From Flavobacteriales bacterium (GTDB taxonomy: Bacteria; Bacteroidota; Bacteroidia; Flavobacteriales_D; Crocinitomicaceae), in contig VEQH01000005.1 in NCBI GenBank assembly GCA_018883325.1, positions 1 through 64,000 on the forward strand: 64,000 bases of DNA, given 5' to 3'. Shown here one piece after another: positions 34,269 through 42,748 of the stretch. The position numbers and the translations under genes were made by a program. Below the pieces are notes generated by a model, which saw only the letters and a program-made list of their open reading frames with translations, searched no databases and was not told the origin of the DNA. How positions within the stretch are numbered: the stretch's first letter is position 1; every line of letters begins with the position of its first letter.

Positions 34269-35636
34269 TTACTTTTTTAGGTGTTTTTCTTTGTATTCAG
34301 CAATTTTTTGACGAGCAACTGCATCTTGTGCAGCAGCGATTTCTTGCAGTAATTTTTTATTCAATTCTTCTTGAATCATATTACGATCTTTAATCTGTTG
34401 ATTCATTGATTCTTGCTCGAGTTGTATTATTTGTTGTTGATGTTTAAGATATTCTTTTTTTCCTGCAATTAATGATTCAGCAAAGTTTTCCTCTAAACTT
34501 ATTATTTTTTTATCATAACTACCAATTGGAGCAAAGGTTTTAACAAGTGTAGGCAATAGTTCAACTAATATAAAAATAAAACGAAGAAGCCACAATAATA
34601 CCCACATAATGTAACCTTCTGGGTTTTCTTCTGTCGATTTACCAGATGCCAAATCTTCAAGAATCATAAACTTTAGAACAAAACCCTTTTTATTTCTAAG
34701 TAGAGAATCTTGAAATTTTGCTAGATTGTCTCTTTTAACGATATCGTCAAGGATAATACCATTAATATTTTCTAATTTATTTTTATATCGGGTACTATCT
34801 GTCTTCCAATCTAATCTCCATTGATAAACATATTTAGATAATTCTCTTTTTTGAGGATTTACAGAATCTCTAATAAAATTATTTTCTCCAATTCTAAAAT
34901 TATTGTATTTATCATTTTGTTTATTATAATCTGGGTTTTGGTTTGATAATTTATCTCTTATCTGTTTAGCCTTAAACGTTTTTTCTGAGTATTCTTTATT
35001 TAATTTAATATTCAGTCGTTTCATTTCTTTTTTTAACTTTTTAAATTCTTCTGTGTCAGGTTCAAGCAGCTTTAATTTGCTACATGCTAATTCATAATTA
35101 ACACTGTCTGATTTTTGAATTTCTCTTTTACCAGAAGTATTTTGAATTTTAGTTGACTCATAATCAATGGTTCTACCTACTTGCTTTTGCTTGTAATTTG
35201 TCATGTGAATAGTAATGTTCTCTTCGAAAATCAATAGTTCTAGTGGTATAGAGATTACAAACGCAATCAAAATAGATAATAACCCTCTAATGGTAAAGGG
35301 TAAAATATATTCATTCCATTTTTTATCGGGCGTTTTCTTTAAGGTAACAACTAAACTTCTATCAATACTATATATTAAGGCTGCCCAAATTAAACCAAAT
35401 GCTGAGGAAGCAAGTAAACTTTCAGTAAAAAAATAGGCAGCATAACCTCCTGAAAAAAAAGCTAATAAGGAAGTCATAAAAATTGTTATTCCAAAACAAA
35501 CATGTTTATTCCAATCTGTAGAACATTCACTTTGTTCTAAAATAGAAATTTCAGAACCAGCAACTTTCCAAAAGAAATATTGAAAAGTAGTTGGAGTTGC
35601 TTTTGATGAATTATCTTTTTTTTCTGAGTTGCTCAT
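34269..35636 (-). CDS. DUF4407 domain membrane protein
   Basis: This 455-aa protein starts with the DUF4407 signature FFWKVAGSEISILEQSECSTDWNKHVCFGITIFMTSLLAFFSGGYAAYFF. Three N-terminal membrane helices lead to a long charged, coiled-coil-like domain (about 150-320), a further membrane segment (YIMWVLLWLLRFIFILVELLPTLVKTF), and a C-terminal coiled coil (LKHQQQIIQLEQESMNQQIKDRNMIQEELNKK). It overlaps the upstream membrane gene by 26 bp. In the operon it is a candidate membrane effector or anchor; no activity is known. Confidence 0.85.
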   Translation of the reverse strand: MSNSEKKDNSSKATPTTFQYFFWKVAGSEISILEQSECSTDWNKHVCFGITIFMTSLLAFFSGGYAAYFFTESLLASSAFGLIWAALIYSIDRSLVVTLKKTPDKKWNEYILPFTIRGLLSILIAFVISIPLELLIFEENITIHMTNYKQKQVGRTIDYESTKIQNTSGKREIQKSDSVNYELACSKLKLLEPDTEEFKKLKKEMKRLNIKLNKEYSEKTFKAKQIRDKLSNQNPDYNKQNDKYNNFRIGENNFIRDSVNPQKRELSKYVYQWRLDWKTDSTRYKNKLENINGIILDDIVKRDNLAKFQDSLLRNKKGFVLKFMILEDLASGKSTEENPEGYIMWVLLWLLRFIFILVELLPTLVKTFAPIGSYDKKIISLEENFAESLIAGKKEYLKHQQQIIQLEQESMNQQIKDRNMIQEELNKKLLQEIAAAQDAVARQKIAEYKEKHLKK

Positions 35637-36183
35637 TTATACTTTTTAATTGAATTAATAGTTTGTGTGATTTATTGCTTACTATGAAAAATGGAACACA
35701 ATACGTATTTACAAAAAACAAAATTATTATTGCTCCAAAGACAGCGTAATAAAATTCATTATTTAAAAGTTCCATTAGTTGAATATAACGAAAATAAAAA
35801 TCTTCATTTGATTGTTGTCCAAAATTCAAAAGTTTCATTTCCTCTTTAAAGTAGTAAATCAGAAAAGTAGATCCATTCATTAAACTTATGGTCAATAACA
35901 AAAACAGAATGAATAATCGATTCTTTTTATTTTCATTAAATAGAAAAAGAAAAAGAAAATAAGTAGAAAAAAACACAGTCGGAATTACCGACAAACCAAA
36001 TGTCCATAAAAGATTCAAGTGCAAAAAAACTAATATTAAGGAAGTCAATTGAACAAGTAGAATAATTGATACCATATTAAAAAATAACGAAATTTCTCGC
36101 TTCAAATCAGGAACTAGGTTTATTTCACTTTTTGAAATACTCCAGATTTTTAAAAAATGACCATATCCAAGTAATCCCTTCAT
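35611..36183 (-). CDS. hypothetical membrane protein, 190 aa
   Basis: About four membrane segments are visible: FFNMVSIILLVQLTSLILVFLHLNLLW, TFGLSVIPTVFFSTYFLFLFLF, RLFILFLLLTISLMNGSTFLIYYF, and FYYAVFGAIIILFFVNTYCVPFFIV. The C-terminus is a short basic tail (QLKSINEQLRKKR). No family is recognised. It is translationally coupled to the second kinase (ATGA overlap of 4 bp) and overlaps DUF4407, so it probably works with both. Confidence 0.65.
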   Translation of the reverse strand: MKGLLGYGHFLKIWSISKSEINLVPDLKREISLFFNMVSIILLVQLTSLILVFLHLNLLWTFGLSVIPTVFFSTYFLFLFLFNENKKNRLFILFLLLTISLMNGSTFLIYYFKEEMKLLNFGQQSNEDFYFRYIQLMELLNNEFYYAVFGAIIILFFVNTYCVPFFIVSNKSHKLLIQLKSINEQLRKKR

Positions 36184-37976
36184 TTTCTTAGTATTGTATC
36201 TAGCATTTTAGAAATAGAAAATGAACGTTTTGGTTGAATCATTTTTTCGAATTCGAGTTGAGTTTCATCAATGATTATGGATTGTAATTCTGGTATTTTT
36301 AAATCTATTAATGGTATTTGATTTTCTTCAAAAAAAGAAGGGATTTTGGTCATTTGAGGAGCATTATCCACTTCTATTCTTAATGAATTACTTCTTTCAT
36401 TAAATAAATCATTTCTCGCCTCTAGCCAAAATGTATTTGATTTTGTAGGGAAAAATTTATAAGAGTGTATAGCCTGAACTGTTTCATTTAATCCATCATT
36501 CGAACGTAAAATTATTTTTTCGGCATTTTCAACACTCCAACTCAACTCTATTTCTACACCTCTTGGTATCTGGTGAAAATCAGTGTTAAAATACTTATAT
36601 TCAATTTTCTTGTAAACGCGGATTTGTATTTCCTTTTCAATTTTTGTTTCACCATCTAAAGCTGTAACGACGAGTTTATAGAAAGTATCCCGAATAGGAG
36701 TTACTTGTTTCATTCCATCTAAAGGAACATTAATTCTTTCACTATCAGCAACAAGCTCTACTTTATCAGCATTTTGGACTTTCCAAGATAAATCAGTACT
36801 TTTTCCGAAAACTAGTTTTTGGTTTAGGGATTTGAATTCTGATATTTTCGGAAGTGGTAAAACTTCAATTGATATTTCTTTTTCAGTTTTATCAAAGGCA
36901 TTTTCTGCAATTAACTTGTATGTAGTCGTATTTGTTGGCAAAACGGAAATAGAATGTTTTCCTGTTACATTTCCAATTCCACTGCTGATATAGGTTATAT
37001 CATAATTTTCAGTCTCCCATGATAATTCAACATAATTACCTTTAAGAACTTCTTTTTTATTTGTACTTAAGCTATTTATCTTTGGCGCAGTCAAATAATG
37101 TTCAAGAGGATTAAAATTGAGATAATCACTTTCTGATAAATAGCTGCATAGAATTCTCGTCAGACTTTTAACAGAGTAAGACAGCTTTTGTAAATCACTA
37201 AAGATTTCTGAGTTTTCAAAATTGTCAAAGTCATTTTCGGTGAATAATAAATATTGAGTATCCTTAATTTGATATTCACTCCAAAGGTTAGTATTTTCAG
37301 AGAGCGCAATTATCGAAAGATATATTACTAATTCTGAAAAATAATCTGCTTTTAAAGACGCTATTCCACACTTAAAACGGGATGGATGTTGATAGCCTTT
37401 TAAACCTGTAACTAATTCTTTTTGACCTTCAATTTCAGGAATACAAATAGAATCATAATCTACAAGTTTGATGTTTCCGTTTCGGTCAATCAAAATATTT
37501 CCTTCCTGTAAATCTCCGTGAGAAATTTTGTTTTCTCGTAAAGTTTTGCACATTTCCAGAAAGTCATTAGCAAGTTTAGTTAGTTTGCTTTTATTGTTTA
37601 AATTTTCTTCAATGTATTCTTTTAGTAATTTGCCTTCAAGCCATTCCATTCGAATGGTGTCATATAAAGTTCCATTTACTAAAATACCTTTTTCATCGTA
37701 GATGAAATCAGCAAAATAGGATAGTTTCTTTTCTAAAAGATACCTTGATATTTTACGATAACGATCTGCATGTTCTCCCATTGGAACGTGCCAAACTCGG
37801 AAAGCCCATTTTTTATTTTGATGCTCTAATTGGAATACCATGTTAAATCCACCTACAAAAGCAAATGGACTACCATTAGGATTAAGCCTTGGTTTTGCTC
37901 CTTGCAATTCAGGTATTTTTAAAAAAATATCTGAATTTTTAATAGCGGTGATAATATCTTGTTTGCTTACGGACAT
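36180..37976 (-). CDS. protein kinase-like protein with Ig-like repeats (kinase 2)
   Basis: The 598-aa protein has a kinase domain in residues 1-290. The catalytic loop is HGDLQEGN (153-160), the metal-binding motif DYD (173-175) replaces DFG, and Arg occupies the beta3 position (WAFRVW) where Lys is usual; this also holds in kinase 1. Residues about 295-560 hold three Ig-like repeats with the pattern ELSWxxENxD ... LPTNTTTYKLIAEN. There is no signal peptide or TM, so the repeats are cytosolic. It is followed at once by a membrane protein gene, suggesting that the repeats may recruit it. Confidence 0.85.
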   Translation of the reverse strand: MSVSKQDIITAIKNSDIFLKIPELQGAKPRLNPNGSPFAFVGGFNMVFQLEHQNKKWAFRVWHVPMGEHADRYRKISRYLLEKKLSYFADFIYDEKGILVNGTLYDTIRMEWLEGKLLKEYIEENLNNKSKLTKLANDFLEMCKTLRENKISHGDLQEGNILIDRNGNIKLVDYDSICIPEIEGQKELVTGLKGYQHPSRFKCGIASLKADYFSELVIYLSIIALSENTNLWSEYQIKDTQYLLFTENDFDNFENSEIFSDLQKLSYSVKSLTRILCSYLSESDYLNFNPLEHYLTAPKINSLSTNKKEVLKGNYVELSWETENYDITYISSGIGNVTGKHSISVLPTNTTTYKLIAENAFDKTEKEISIEVLPLPKISEFKSLNQKLVFGKSTDLSWKVQNADKVELVADSERINVPLDGMKQVTPIRDTFYKLVVTALDGETKIEKEIQIRVYKKIEYKYFNTDFHQIPRGVEIELSWSVENAEKIILRSNDGLNETVQAIHSYKFFPTKSNTFWLEARNDLFNERSNSLRIEVDNAPQMTKIPSFFEENQIPLIDLKIPELQSIIIDETQLEFEKMIQPKRSFSISKMLDTILRK

Positions 37977-37978
37977 TT

Positions 37979-38548
37979 TTAAAATTTATCAAAAATTGAA
38001 TTTGCTTTAGAATTCTCAATTTTCGGTTTTAGTTCTTCTGGCTTGTCCCATTTTGCCATTATTTTCTCTATCGGCAATATTTGGACTTCATTTCCTTTAA
38101 TTGCAAATCCAAATTGAGGTTTAATACTTTCAAATTTATCGTTGAATTGGGAAATTATACTAGATTGATTTTTAATTATAACTATGTTTTCATCATTTAA
38201 TCTTGCTTTAAACGTCCAATTGTATGAGCCAGTTATAATTGTAGAGTCATCGACAACACAAAATTTATTATGCATTAATTTATCTTTTGAACCATTATTG
38301 AAATTTCCGATATATCCAACATGTCCATTGTTTTGCAATAATTCTTTGAAATTAATGCGTGAATTTTTGTTGAACTCGTGATTGGCAACAATAATATAAA
38401 CATAAACACCCTTTTTTTGAACTTCAAGAATGGAATTATAAATATCTACATCCGTAAACCAGGCAACACAAATCTTTAAATTACTTTTGGCTTGAGAAAT
38501 ATGATTAATTATTTGTCTATGGATATTTTCGAAATGCACTTCAATCAT
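37979..38548 (-). CDS. phospholipase D-like (single HKD) domain protein
   Basis: The 189-aa protein has one complete HKD motif: HNKFCVVDDSTIITGSYNWTFKA (His93, Lys95, Asp100), as in single-domain PLD-superfamily nucleases that act as dimers (Nuc/BfiI type). It could cleave nucleic acid or a phospholipid; sequence does not decide. The C-terminal extension, KWDKPEELKPKIENSKANSIFDKF, ends almost exactly like the PP2C protein of this operon. It sits between the two kinases with 2-bp gaps, and is a likely effector. Confidence 0.85.
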   Translation of the reverse strand: MIEVHFENIHRQIINHISQAKSNLKICVAWFTDVDIYNSILEVQKKGVYVYIIVANHEFNKNSRINFKELLQNNGHVGYIGNFNNGSKDKLMHNKFCVVDDSTIITGSYNWTFKARLNDENIVIIKNQSSIISQFNDKFESIKPQFGFAIKGNEVQILPIEKIMAKWDKPEELKPKIENSKANSIFDKF

Positions 38549-38550
38549 GT

Positions 38551-39558
38551 CTAAAATTTTTTCGTGATTTCATTTGAGTTGGGAAGTTTAATTTCTTTCC
38601 TACTAGGTTTATTAGGTTGTCTATCCCATTTTGAAGTAATTTTATCTTTTGCAATTTCAAGTTTATCAACCATAAGCTCTTCTAATGGTTGTAAATCCAT
38701 TATATCAGTTTTACTAAGTTGTTCTTTCAGCCGTTGTGTTAACTCTTTAATAATTTGATTTGAAGATGATAAAAGTGTATTAATTATCTCTGATTTATCA
38801 ACATTGTGAAAATCCTCTTTTGAAAAAAGCAAATCTTCCGTTTCGTAATACCTATTCCATAAATTGGGATATTGCTCAAAAGCTAGAAGTGATAGGTAAA
38901 TTACCAATTCAGAAAAATAGTCCAGTTTATAGTTTATAAATTTATTTTGATTTCGTGATGGATGTTGATAGCCTGGAAGACCTTTAATAGCATCTGACAT
39001 ACCCTCAAGAGGTTTTATAAACATTGAATCGTAATCAATGATAATTAAACTGCCGTCTTGCTTGACAAGAATATTTCCGTGTTGTAAATCACCGTGTGCA
39101 ATATTTTCTTGATGAAAATATTCGACCATCTGTTTAAAGTTGCTAGCAATTTTGGGCAAAATTGATTTTAAGCTGGAAAAGTTATCATTTATGTATTCCT
39201 TTAATGGCTTTCCATCAACCCAATCCATCACAACAACTGGATATATAGAACCACTTATCAATATAGCATCATCTAAATATTTAAAATCGCAGAAATATGG
39301 GTTGTTCAAAGCATTCAAGTAAGTTGAAATTTCTTGACTTCTCTTTTTTGCATCACCAATATCTGCAATCCAACAACGAACGGCTACTTTCTTTGAATCT
39401 TTAGTGTGAAAGGGAAATACAGTAGTATAACCACCTGAATATTGAATAATTCGTGAACCTTTTTGAATCACAGAACCACCAATAAGTTCATTTGCCTTGA
39501 AACTTACTTGCGGGTTTCTCATTGCGGTTACTATGTCTGTTCTTGAAGGATATACCAT
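38551..39558 (-). CDS. protein kinase-like protein (kinase 1)
   Basis: The 335-aa protein is a divergent serine/threonine-type kinase: glycine-rich SGGYTTVFPF, Arg61 in VAVRCW at the beta3 Lys position, catalytic loop HGDLQHGN (155-162), DYD (175-177), and LPGYQHPSRNQ in the activation segment. The same layout is seen in kinase 2 and in kinases accompanying TerY-like vWA and PP2C proteins. The C-terminus, KWDRQPNKPSRKEIKLPNSNEITKKF, resembles the KWDKPEELKPK ... FDKF tail of the next gene. It lies 3 bp after PP2C. Confidence 0.87.
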   Translation of the reverse strand: MVYPSRTDIVTAMRNPQVSFKANELIGGSVIQKGSRIIQYSGGYTTVFPFHTKDSKKVAVRCWIADIGDAKKRSQEISTYLNALNNPYFCDFKYLDDAILISGSIYPVVVMDWVDGKPLKEYINDNFSSLKSILPKIASNFKQMVEYFHQENIAHGDLQHGNILVKQDGSLIIIDYDSMFIKPLEGMSDAIKGLPGYQHPSRNQNKFINYKLDYFSELVIYLSLLAFEQYPNLWNRYYETEDLLFSKEDFHNVDKSEIINTLLSSSNQIIKELTQRLKEQLSKTDIMDLQPLEELMVDKLEIAKDKITSKWDRQPNKPSRKEIKLPNSNEITKKF

Positions 39559-39561
39559 AAT

Positions 39562-40833
39562 TTAGAATTTATCAAAAATATTTTTTGCCTTAGAATCTAC
39601 TTTTGATTTTTCTTTTGGCACTAATTTCTCAACTTTGATTTTTTCGTTTTTAGCTTCTTCTACTTCAATCTTTTCTATCTCTTCATTTTTATTATTTTCC
39701 GGATTTGGGTTTTCAGCCAGTTTTTTTTCTAAATCATTCGGTTCTTCTTCTACTTGATCTGAGCATTGTTCGTCATTATTCTTTACTTCTGAATCATCCT
39801 TTTTTTCAGTTAATATAGTTTCTTTGTTTTCCTCTTTTCCTAAAAAAAAACCTTTAACCTTAGACATTAATCCCTCTTTAGGCTGTTTTTCTTCGGTTTC
39901 GGCTTCAAGGCTTTCTGTTGTTAATGATTCATTTTGTGAAGTTTCCAATTCTTTGACTTTCTGATTCTCTGCATCTTTTTCTTTCCTTAATTGTTCTTCT
40001 TCTTGCTTTCTCAGTTTGGTTTTTTCATTCTCAGCTTCTTGTTTGTTTATCAAATTATTTAGGTTAGTTAGAAGAATGTTTTTATACTCAATCCCATTTT
40101 TTTCCACTTCTGACAGTTCAATACAAAGTAAAGCACAATCATCATTAGTTAATTGGTTTTCTTCAATTGCTTGCGTGATGAATCGTTCAAAGTCTTCTTG
40201 TGATTGCCATACCGTTATTTTTCCGATTGCTTTTTCGCCTTCATTTATAAACCATTCAGCTAAAGCATCTGTCATTAAATAAAAAGTTCCATTTCTTAGA
40301 TTTCCACTTTTTTCTTTCGGTCTTCCTTTGTGGGAATCTCCTATGCTTGTCAGGTAATCAGGGAAATTGTCAAAAGCAATTGGTTCGACTTTACTAGATA
40401 ATTTCACCAACTCTTTTTCATATTCTTTAAAATTGTTTGGTACAAAAAACAAAAAACTATCACCAAGTGCTGATGCAGACCATTTCTTTTCAGTTTCAAA
40501 GAATTGCAATCCTACAAATGTTGCAAGAGCTGGATCTTTTCGACTATACTGTGATTTGGTAAACCACTTTGTTTCAGGTAAACTAACCAATTCATCAATT
40601 CTTTTTTGCCATTCAGATTGACAAACTTTAATGAGTTCACTTTCTTCTAAGTCCGTTCTTTCAACAAAATGAGAAACCAATATTTCTGACCATACTTTGG
40701 GAAAGAACGATTTAGAAACACCATCAGCAACCGAAAACCTATGATTGCTTTTATTTACAGCATAGTTGTCAGCACAATCAATATATTGTTCTGCACTTTT
40801 ACAAGTTATAAATCCCTTAATAGAAACTTTCAT
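39562..40833 (-). CDS. PP2C family protein phosphatase with charged tail
   Basis: This 423-aa protein has a divergent PP2C domain in residues 1-235: YIDCADNYAVN, FSVADGVSKSF (residues 33-43; Asp-Gly), ASALGDSFLFF, LMTDALAEWF, and LTNDDCALLCIEL with the C-terminal metal Asp. The metal-binding acidic residues appear retained. A Lys/Glu-rich low-complexity region follows (240-410), ending in SKAKNIFDKF. As partner of kinases 1 and 2 it should reset their phosphorylation. It is 36 bp after the vWA gene. Confidence 0.87.
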   Translation of the reverse strand: MKVSIKGFITCKSAEQYIDCADNYAVNKSNHRFSVADGVSKSFFPKVWSEILVSHFVERTDLEESELIKVCQSEWQKRIDELVSLPETKWFTKSQYSRKDPALATFVGLQFFETEKKWSASALGDSFLFFVPNNFKEYEKELVKLSSKVEPIAFDNFPDYLTSIGDSHKGRPKEKSGNLRNGTFYLMTDALAEWFINEGEKAIGKITVWQSQEDFERFITQAIEENQLTNDDCALLCIELSEVEKNGIEYKNILLTNLNNLINKQEAENEKTKLRKQEEEQLRKEKDAENQKVKELETSQNESLTTESLEAETEEKQPKEGLMSKVKGFFLGKEENKETILTEKKDDSEVKNNDEQCSDQVEEEPNDLEKKLAENPNPENNKNEEIEKIEVEEAKNEKIKVEKLVPKEKSKVDSKAKNIFDKF

Positions 40834-40869
40834 TCATAATTTATTTTGATGTTTCCAATTCATTTTTGT

Positions 40870-41727
40870 TTATGCTATTCTATCCGTACCACCAGAAGAA
40901 CCAAAGTTGATAAACTTGATTAATGTTTCAGGACCGGCGTTTGAAACAAAACCTTTTGAATCCGCAGATGTTACAAATTCGTATTTTCTTGCTGCTTCTC
41001 TGTATGTTTCAGGTACTTTACTTGATATTTTGAATAGCAACTTTCCTTCTTCATCTAAAATTTTGCTTTCGCTTGATTCAAATTTAGATTCGTTGAATGG
41101 AGGCTGACCAACGTGAACATTGAAAATAATTGGATTACCGTCATTTGTTTTGATATTCATTATTGAGTTTGCAACAGAAATTGCTTTTTCTTTATCATCC
41201 ATTGCATTTCCTCCTGTGTAAGGCATTCCATCAGAAACATTGATAATCACAGGTGCTGGATTATCAGGTTTTTTGCTTATCCATCCTTCAATTAGTTGCT
41301 TGGCAAAATCTAATGCTTCACCCATTGGAGTTAATCCATTCTCTGGACAAGTCGGTTCTAAATAAATCGCCATTTCTTCTTCAATTTCCACTAAACCACC
41401 TGCTCCGTCTGAAACTTTCTTTTTAACTTTTTCTGTTCTTAATGGACTATCAGCAAAGGCACTTAAATAATCAGAACGGATGTCGTCAACGGAATTGCCA
41501 CCTTGACCACCATATCCAATGATTGAGATAAAAACTCTGTCTTTGACTTTGTCACCTGCACTATTGGTAAAAATCAAATCATTGATTGTTCTGTTAATTA
41601 CAAGTGCCGTAAACTCGGCTTTGTTTTTACCACCAGTGTAATCTTGTCCCATTGAACCTGACTGATCAACAAGAAAGATGATGTAGCCTGGAGTTGCTGA
41701 ACTCCATTGTTTAGAATTTATACTCAT
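40870..41727 (-). CDS. vWA domain protein, TerY-like
   Basis: I take the ATG at 41727 (MSINSKQWSS), giving 285 aa. The track's longer 338-aa ORF begins inside an upstream palindromic element that has no relation to the family. The vWA domain starts at once: YIIFLVDQSGSMGQDY has the MIDAS DxSxS (residues 21-25), and later NVSDGMPYTGG and the Thr-containing GLTPMGEAL complete the metal site. The pattern, including GEALDFAKQLIEGW, resembles TerY of tellurite-resistance and TerY-P loci. It heads the operon. Confidence 0.85.
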   Translation of the reverse strand: MSINSKQWSSATPGYIIFLVDQSGSMGQDYTGGKNKAEFTALVINRTINDLIFTNSAGDKVKDRVFISIIGYGGQGGNSVDDIRSDYLSAFADSPLRTEKVKKKVSDGAGGLVEIEEEMAIYLEPTCPENGLTPMGEALDFAKQLIEGWISKKPDNPAPVIINVSDGMPYTGGNAMDDKEKAISVANSIMNIKTNDGNPIIFNVHVGQPPFNESKFESSESKILDEEGKLLFKISSKVPETYREAARKYEFVTSADSKGFVSNAGPETLIKFINFGSSGGTDRIA

Positions 41728-41781
41728 ATTATCTATTATTAAATGTTTAATATTAAAAAAGCGCGAGCAATCCCAATCACT

Positions 41782-41899
41782 TGTAACCGAGGTTCTTGGA
41801 AACCTATCACAAAGCAAAAGGAACGCCCACGCCAATGCAAGGGCGTTTCCACTTTTACCTTTCCATGTGATTTTGAAATTTTCCAAGATTTCGGTTACA
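41782..41899. repeat. 118-bp imperfect inverted repeat upstream of the vWA operon
   Basis: TGTAACCGAGGTTCTTGGAAA (41782-41802) is inverted as TTTTCCAAGATTTCGGTTACA (41879-41899). Inside is the hairpin AACGCCC/GGGCGTT (41822-41848). It lies 55 bp before the vWA ATG, so it could be a leader RNA structure or an inserted palindromic repeat. Confidence 0.6.
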
Positions 41900-42748
41900 G
41901 GAAATTTTTAAGCGAAACGCTATATTTTATGTTCTTATATTTATTTCGTTGTTACTTTCAGTATATCATAAAATTAATGTTTTTCCGAAAATGAGATTCA
42001 TTTATTGAGAAGTTTTTCAGAAAAATTCATCTTGCGGTAAATTCAGCTCCTTTTATAATTCTGTTTAAATTTCAATATCTACTTAGGTTTTTGCTCAACT
42101 AATTTCAATAATTCTAGAATCAAAACAACAAAATTATACCGCCCATTGGAAAAACAAATACCTCAAATTACTAGAAGAATACAAAACGCTTTTAGAATCT
42201 AAATGAAATGATTATTGGTTATTGATTTTGAATTTTAGATTTTTTTGAAACAAGAGATTTTTATTTGAATCATTCAATTTATTTTCTAAATAATTCCCCC
42301 ATAAATTGTGAATCTATTAATTGTATCACCATTCCCGAAACATTTGTAAAACATTGAAAATTAATGGATAAACCGTTGAAACGGTTTTAGTCGGGGTATA
42401 CAATTCCCATAGGTGCGGGATTAATCCCGTACCTATGGGAATACACGAATGGGATTGTACAAATGAATTTACATTAATTTGTTCCTACGAAACTGTCGGG
42501 GTGTTAGAATAATTATCACTGAAAATCAACATCAAAAAATTATCAAGGGAAATCTAATAACAGCAAACCAAGAAATATTAACTGTCTTTTCAATTCACAT
42601 AGGCAGCCTGATTTATGAAAAAAAAATCGTATATTTAGGTTAGAAAGTAATTTATGAAGCATAACCCAATTTATTTGTCAATTTCAATTAGCTTGTTTAC
42701 GTTCAGAAATTATTCAGTTCAGCAGCTGTTCATCTAATTGATAATCAA
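41900..42748. other. intergenic, 849 bp, with palindromes and a 39-codon remnant
   Basis: At 42087-42206 (plus) an open frame reads QLISIILESKQQNYTAHWKNKYLKLLEEYKTLLESK and ends in TGA. It looks like the tail of a lost gene, but I cannot name it. AACCGTTGAAACGGTT at about 42371-42386 is a small hairpin, and a strong 38-bp hairpin lies at 42404-42441. No complete gene was found. Confidence 0.5.
42404..42441. repeat. 38-bp near-perfect hairpin TTCCCATAGGTGCGGGATT
   Basis: TTCCCATAGGTGCGGGATT pairs with AATCCCGTACCTATGGGAA with one mismatch and no loop. There is no T run on either side, so it is not an obvious terminator. Confidence 0.7.

Noticed and set aside
41728-41886. 53-codon N-terminal extension of the vWA protein
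   Set aside because: The extension translates the palindromic element upstream; the vWA domain begins right after the ATG at 41727.
41728-41899. retron-like msr/msd RNA before the operon
   Set aside because: The inverted repeat looked suggestive, but no reverse transcriptase gene is present in the operon or nearby.
41743-41994. 83-aa plus-strand ORF across the inverted repeat
   Set aside because: It reads through the palindrome and shows no family signal; it is not supported as a gene.
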